DNA of 64,000 bases from Coffea arabica (taxonomy: Eukaryota > Streptophyta > Magnoliopsida > Gentianales > Rubiaceae). The stretch is from assembly GCF_036785885.1 (NCBI RefSeq), contig NC_092323.1, positions 15,818,501 through 15,882,500 of the forward strand, in the 5' to 3' direction. How positions within the stretch are numbered: position 1 is the stretch's first letter; every line of letters starts with the position of its first letter. Of the stretch, positions 60,741 to 64,000 are shown piece after piece. A program made the translations under genes and the position numbers. The notes below the pieces were generated by a model, which was not told the origin of the DNA, ran no database searches, and saw nothing but the letters and a program-made list of their open reading frames with translations.

Positions 60741-63700
60741 TCAGTTAAAGCACCCTTCTGAGACCGCCTGTGGAGAGATGTTTGATGCAAGAAGTGTTCC
60801 ACGGAAACCTTCTTCAAGTTTTTCAACGTCCATCTTCTCGTCAGAAAGCTCATCTGTAGAGAAAGTTACAGAATGCAGGAAAGGTTAATGGATTCTAAGC
60901 TAATGGCTGCATCGCTTGGCCACAAAAATATGATCATTACCTCAAAACACAGCACAATTTAGGAAAGCACAGCAAAATTCCACCCCAGTGAAAGAAGAAA
61001 AAAGTAAAAAAAGATAAAATGCCTGCTAACAACCTCCTTGATACAAATACCAAGTGTACTGTTAGTGCTGGGGTGCATTATAATTTGTATTGATTATAGA
61101 TTTACACAAGTGGAAAACTATATTCAATCTGCTGCAGTTCGACTAGTTAGCAACATAAAATTTTTGCAACTCCAGAAGAATTGGATAGAGTATTCTTGTA
61201 GTTGTAGAAATTGACATTCCAAAAAAAAAAAAGTATTCCAGTATTTCAGTAAAAATCTGAAATTTAGTATTCCAAAGTCTTAAAGCAGATGAAGATGACC
61301 AAGTAGCTGTACTGGTAACATGGTAGGAAGTCAAGGCAGCACACCAGACATGAGGATAAATCAATGTAGAGGAAACCTTTTGATCACAATGGGCCTTTTC
61401 TCATTTGCTTGGGATAAATTAAAGCTGGTTAAGAATTCAAATAGTTAAAAAGCTGTATTAAAATTTTAAAGCATATTTTTGCTGAAAAGTTCAGAAAACT
61501 TGAGAGATTTTTGAAATCAGCTCCCCCTCTATCAACTTTTTCAACTTTAAGCTCCAAGCAGAAGTCAATAAGCAAACAAATAATAACTTTTAGCTAAACA
61601 AACTAGAATCAGCTAACTTCAAGAGACCAAAAGCAGACCATAAACTTTAGTATCTAAGTGACAACCAAATAAATTGACTGAATACAAATTGTTATTATCT
61701 TCATAGAGTTTGAGCACAACTCCAACTCAGTAATGGAATTTCGGTTCACATTTTACTTTTCTGGTCAATTAGAAATCTTATTGAGGTTCACTAAAATGTG
61801 AGATATTATCGTATAAATAATTCGGAAATTTCAGTATCAGTTCCGGAAACACTGCTGACTCCAATGCAATGACGTTAAAAATACGACTTCAATGCTGAAG
61901 CTAAATCTTCTTTGCAAAAGAAGTTGAATAATGTACACATTCCAGAAAAGACGGCCAAATATATTGCCTGTGGCAACAACACTGGCTGGAGGGGATAAGT
62001 AACCAATTAGAGGTCGGATTTAGGTGAAAGCAAAAAAGGAAGGAGAAGAGAGAAAATAAGAAAATGAAAAAAAAGAAACAAAAAGAAAAAAGATTACTGG
62101 ACTGGTAGTAGCTGGTCATCAAAGTTTTTATGGATGAAACTGGAAATTGCTTCCAGAAAATAATTACCAGAAGGATAAAAAAATGAAATAAAGAAAATGG
62201 GCTGGAAACATGCCCAGTCCTATAAATCCTTCTTCCAGCTGGGGCTGGAGTGTAGTGAGTTCTTGTAAGAATTCATCCAAGGGTCATAGAAATTACCTGC
62301 AATATCACGATTCTCATGGATTTCCGAATCTGTTACCCACAGAATGTCTCCAGGAAAAATATTCAAGTCAGCAAGACATGCAGACTCCCCCTCAATTGTT
62401 CTGGAACCTTTATGAAGTATCTGATTCTCTTTAACTATCTGCAGATATTAACTTGGTTACAAAAAATTAAAAGCAATGGCATCAGTTAACAAAAAGTAAA
62501 GATGGGAATTAGGGGCGAGTTGTAAGATAAGTAGGAATAGGTCTCGTAGTTGCTTTTACATCATACATCATTGAGTTCGAGGAACAAAAATGTCCCTCAA
62601 AAGTAATTAAAATTTTCAAATAAAAATTCAGCCAGACTTCCAGAGGATAACATTTATTTTTTCCCAGAAGATAACAAAGCATAGCCTCAAAAAGACAATA
62701 GAGAAAAAGCAAGACTATTGTTTGGACAGCTAAAACATGCATGAGATGAAGACTTGGACTCTCTCTCTCTCACACACACACACCCACACACACAGAAAAA
62801 AAGGCGGAAAAGCAGTTAATACAAAATTATGTCAGAAAGAAGTTCTGCAATATATGCGTGTCTATCACCAGGTTTACACATAAAAATCTATCCATAAAAG
62901 CTACCAAAAATTGCATGGGTGGCTCATAATAAAGGAAATAACTAAAATAATATCATTGATATCAGCTGACAGTTTGATTTACCTTTACCAGCAACAGACC
63001 TTAACTGATGATAGCAAAAATAATAACTTCTATGGACTATAAAACTGGTTCTACTAAACTGTTAGAAATGGTTTTTACTTTGTGACACTAAAGGAGGTAA
63101 CGTTGCAAGATGCGAGAATGGCAAAGTAAATGGAACAACTTGAGAAACCACGTATCTAAAAATGTGGTAAACCATTTTGGGGAAATAAGCATGATCACTT
63201 TTGCATATATAGCTCTCTACTGCTAGCTGCACCACTCGCTTGTGAGATTGCATTAATGATTAGATAAATAGGTAGGCATGATCCTGACCCAATTGTGCAG
63301 TTTCAATGATCCTATGGTTATCTTAATTCTTTTCATCCATATGTATTTTACTTCCTTGGTGCACCAAAACAAAATTCCTCTCCCTATATATTCAAAATGG
63401 TGGAAAACAAGATGAGAAGACAACTTAGGATGGGATTTCAGTGAGCTACAGCATCTTATATCAAAGCAAACAACTTTTGTTTTTTCAAGGCAGGGATAAG
63501 AAATAGAAAATGCAATCCCACCCTTCAGTTTACTCTTTTCAAAGAGTAATATCACAAATTAAAAGGTCATAATAATCACAATCATTGTCAGAATACGTCA
63601 GTTATTCCTAGATTCCTGAATTAGATTCTAAATGTGAACAACCTTCAGAAGGACTCGAGATCACAATGCAGAATTCTTTCAGCACATAAATTTCACTATT

Positions 63701-64000
63701 TAGATTTTACCAATCAAAGGGCCTATAGATTACTCAATCAAAGGGCCTAATGTCCATCATGGTTCAAATACCTATATCTCCAAGAAATTAAACACATCCA
63801 AGAACCAATGTACTCTCCACTCTGTGAAAAAGAAACACACAAGTAACAGAAAAAAATATCCAGGAACCTTAATAAGCATTAGATTCTGCAGTATGCCAAC
63901 TTTCTGAAACAGGAACATACAGGTGAGAGCATAGAAAAATATAAAGGAGTATAAGAAATTAAGATTTTGCTACATGGCATACCCCAAATGATTCCCATAT
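60741..64000 (-). CDS. UBP26: Ubiquitin carboxyl-terminal hydrolase 26-like, C-terminal end (partial)
   Basis: Three exons at 64000-63983 (cut by the window edge), 62438-62297 and 60853-60741 join in phase to 90 C-terminal residues. They read IWESFG, then [39 protein letters not shown], then [20 protein letters not shown] and a stop at 60741. The beta-grasp pattern with a Leu-rich [10 protein letters not shown] is that of the ubiquitin-like domain at the C-terminus of plant UBP26, a nuclear enzyme that removes ubiquitin from histone H2B. The catalytic part lies outside the window. The identification rests on the C-terminal end alone and on memory of the family. Confidence 0.8.
62760..62796. 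repeat. Compound microsatellite (CT)n(CA)n
   Basis: CT repeats pass directly into CA repeats inside UBP26 intronic DNA. Non-coding; probably length-polymorphic. Confidence 0.9.

Noticed and set aside
63869-63905. Possible extra UBP26 exon ([12 protein letters not shown] on the minus strand, with AG and GT borders)
   Set aside because: The flanking exons IWESFG and IVKENQ join in phase without it, and it does not fit the ubiquitin-like domain as I know it.

Overview
The window is nuclear DNA of a flowering plant, very probably a eudicot and perhaps an asterid (family not resolved). It is AT-rich, its genes have many GT-AG introns and plant-typical products, and the gaps are filled with plant MITEs, SINEs, Helitron ends and Ty3/Gypsy LTR retrotransposons. 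No bacterial-type operon, CRISPR array or plasmid feature is present.

Genes, in order: BOLA2 (+, 5239-7645), fibrillin FBN5 (+, 9068-11175), the spliceosomal factor ISY1 (-, 14765-16693), the small subunit of carbamoyl-phosphate synthase CARA (+, 37166-42832), a truncated F-box/LRR-like reading frame (+, 44141-44734) beside an RNase H fragment (-), an ACT7-type actin (-, 48330-49773, with a 5'UTR intron), and the 3' end of a UBP26-type ubiquitin protease (-, 60741 to the window edge). Exon-intron structures were worked out by hand; for each full-length gene the splice phases close and give a protein of the family's usual length. From memory, BOLA2, FBN5 and ACT7 have consecutive locus numbers in Arabidopsis (At5g09830, At5g09820, At5g09810), so the block looks syntenic but split here by inserted genes and repeats. 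The genes do not form a pathway; they are unrelated housekeeping functions.

The most structured part is 18.0-37.1 kb, upstream of CARA. A non-coding unit, in one copy fused to the CARA 5' end, is present three times in tandem. Copy 1 carries a dead CARA exon 1 (frameshifted). Copy 2 is split by a PIF/Harbinger-like element (3-bp TSD TAT), which is itself split by an 8.7-kb Tekay/Del-like LTR retrotransposon (5-bp TSD GGTTC, 2.9-kb LTRs). Copy 3 is split by a second element of the same Harbinger-like family and by a 1.64-kb solo LTR (TSD CATTT). A 3-kb stretch bounded by an inverted repeat then separates copy 3 from the CARA promoter.

The flanks (1-5.2 kb, 11.2-14.7 kb, 43-48 kb, 50.7-60.7 kb) hold MITEs, short tRNA-derived SINEs with clear target-site duplications, two Helitron-like 3' ends and degenerate tandem repeats. 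I found no convincing previously undescribed system; the best material is the layered insertion history at CARA, the deletion-derivative retrotransposon with its primer-site-containing tandem repeats, and several repeat insertions close to promoters.
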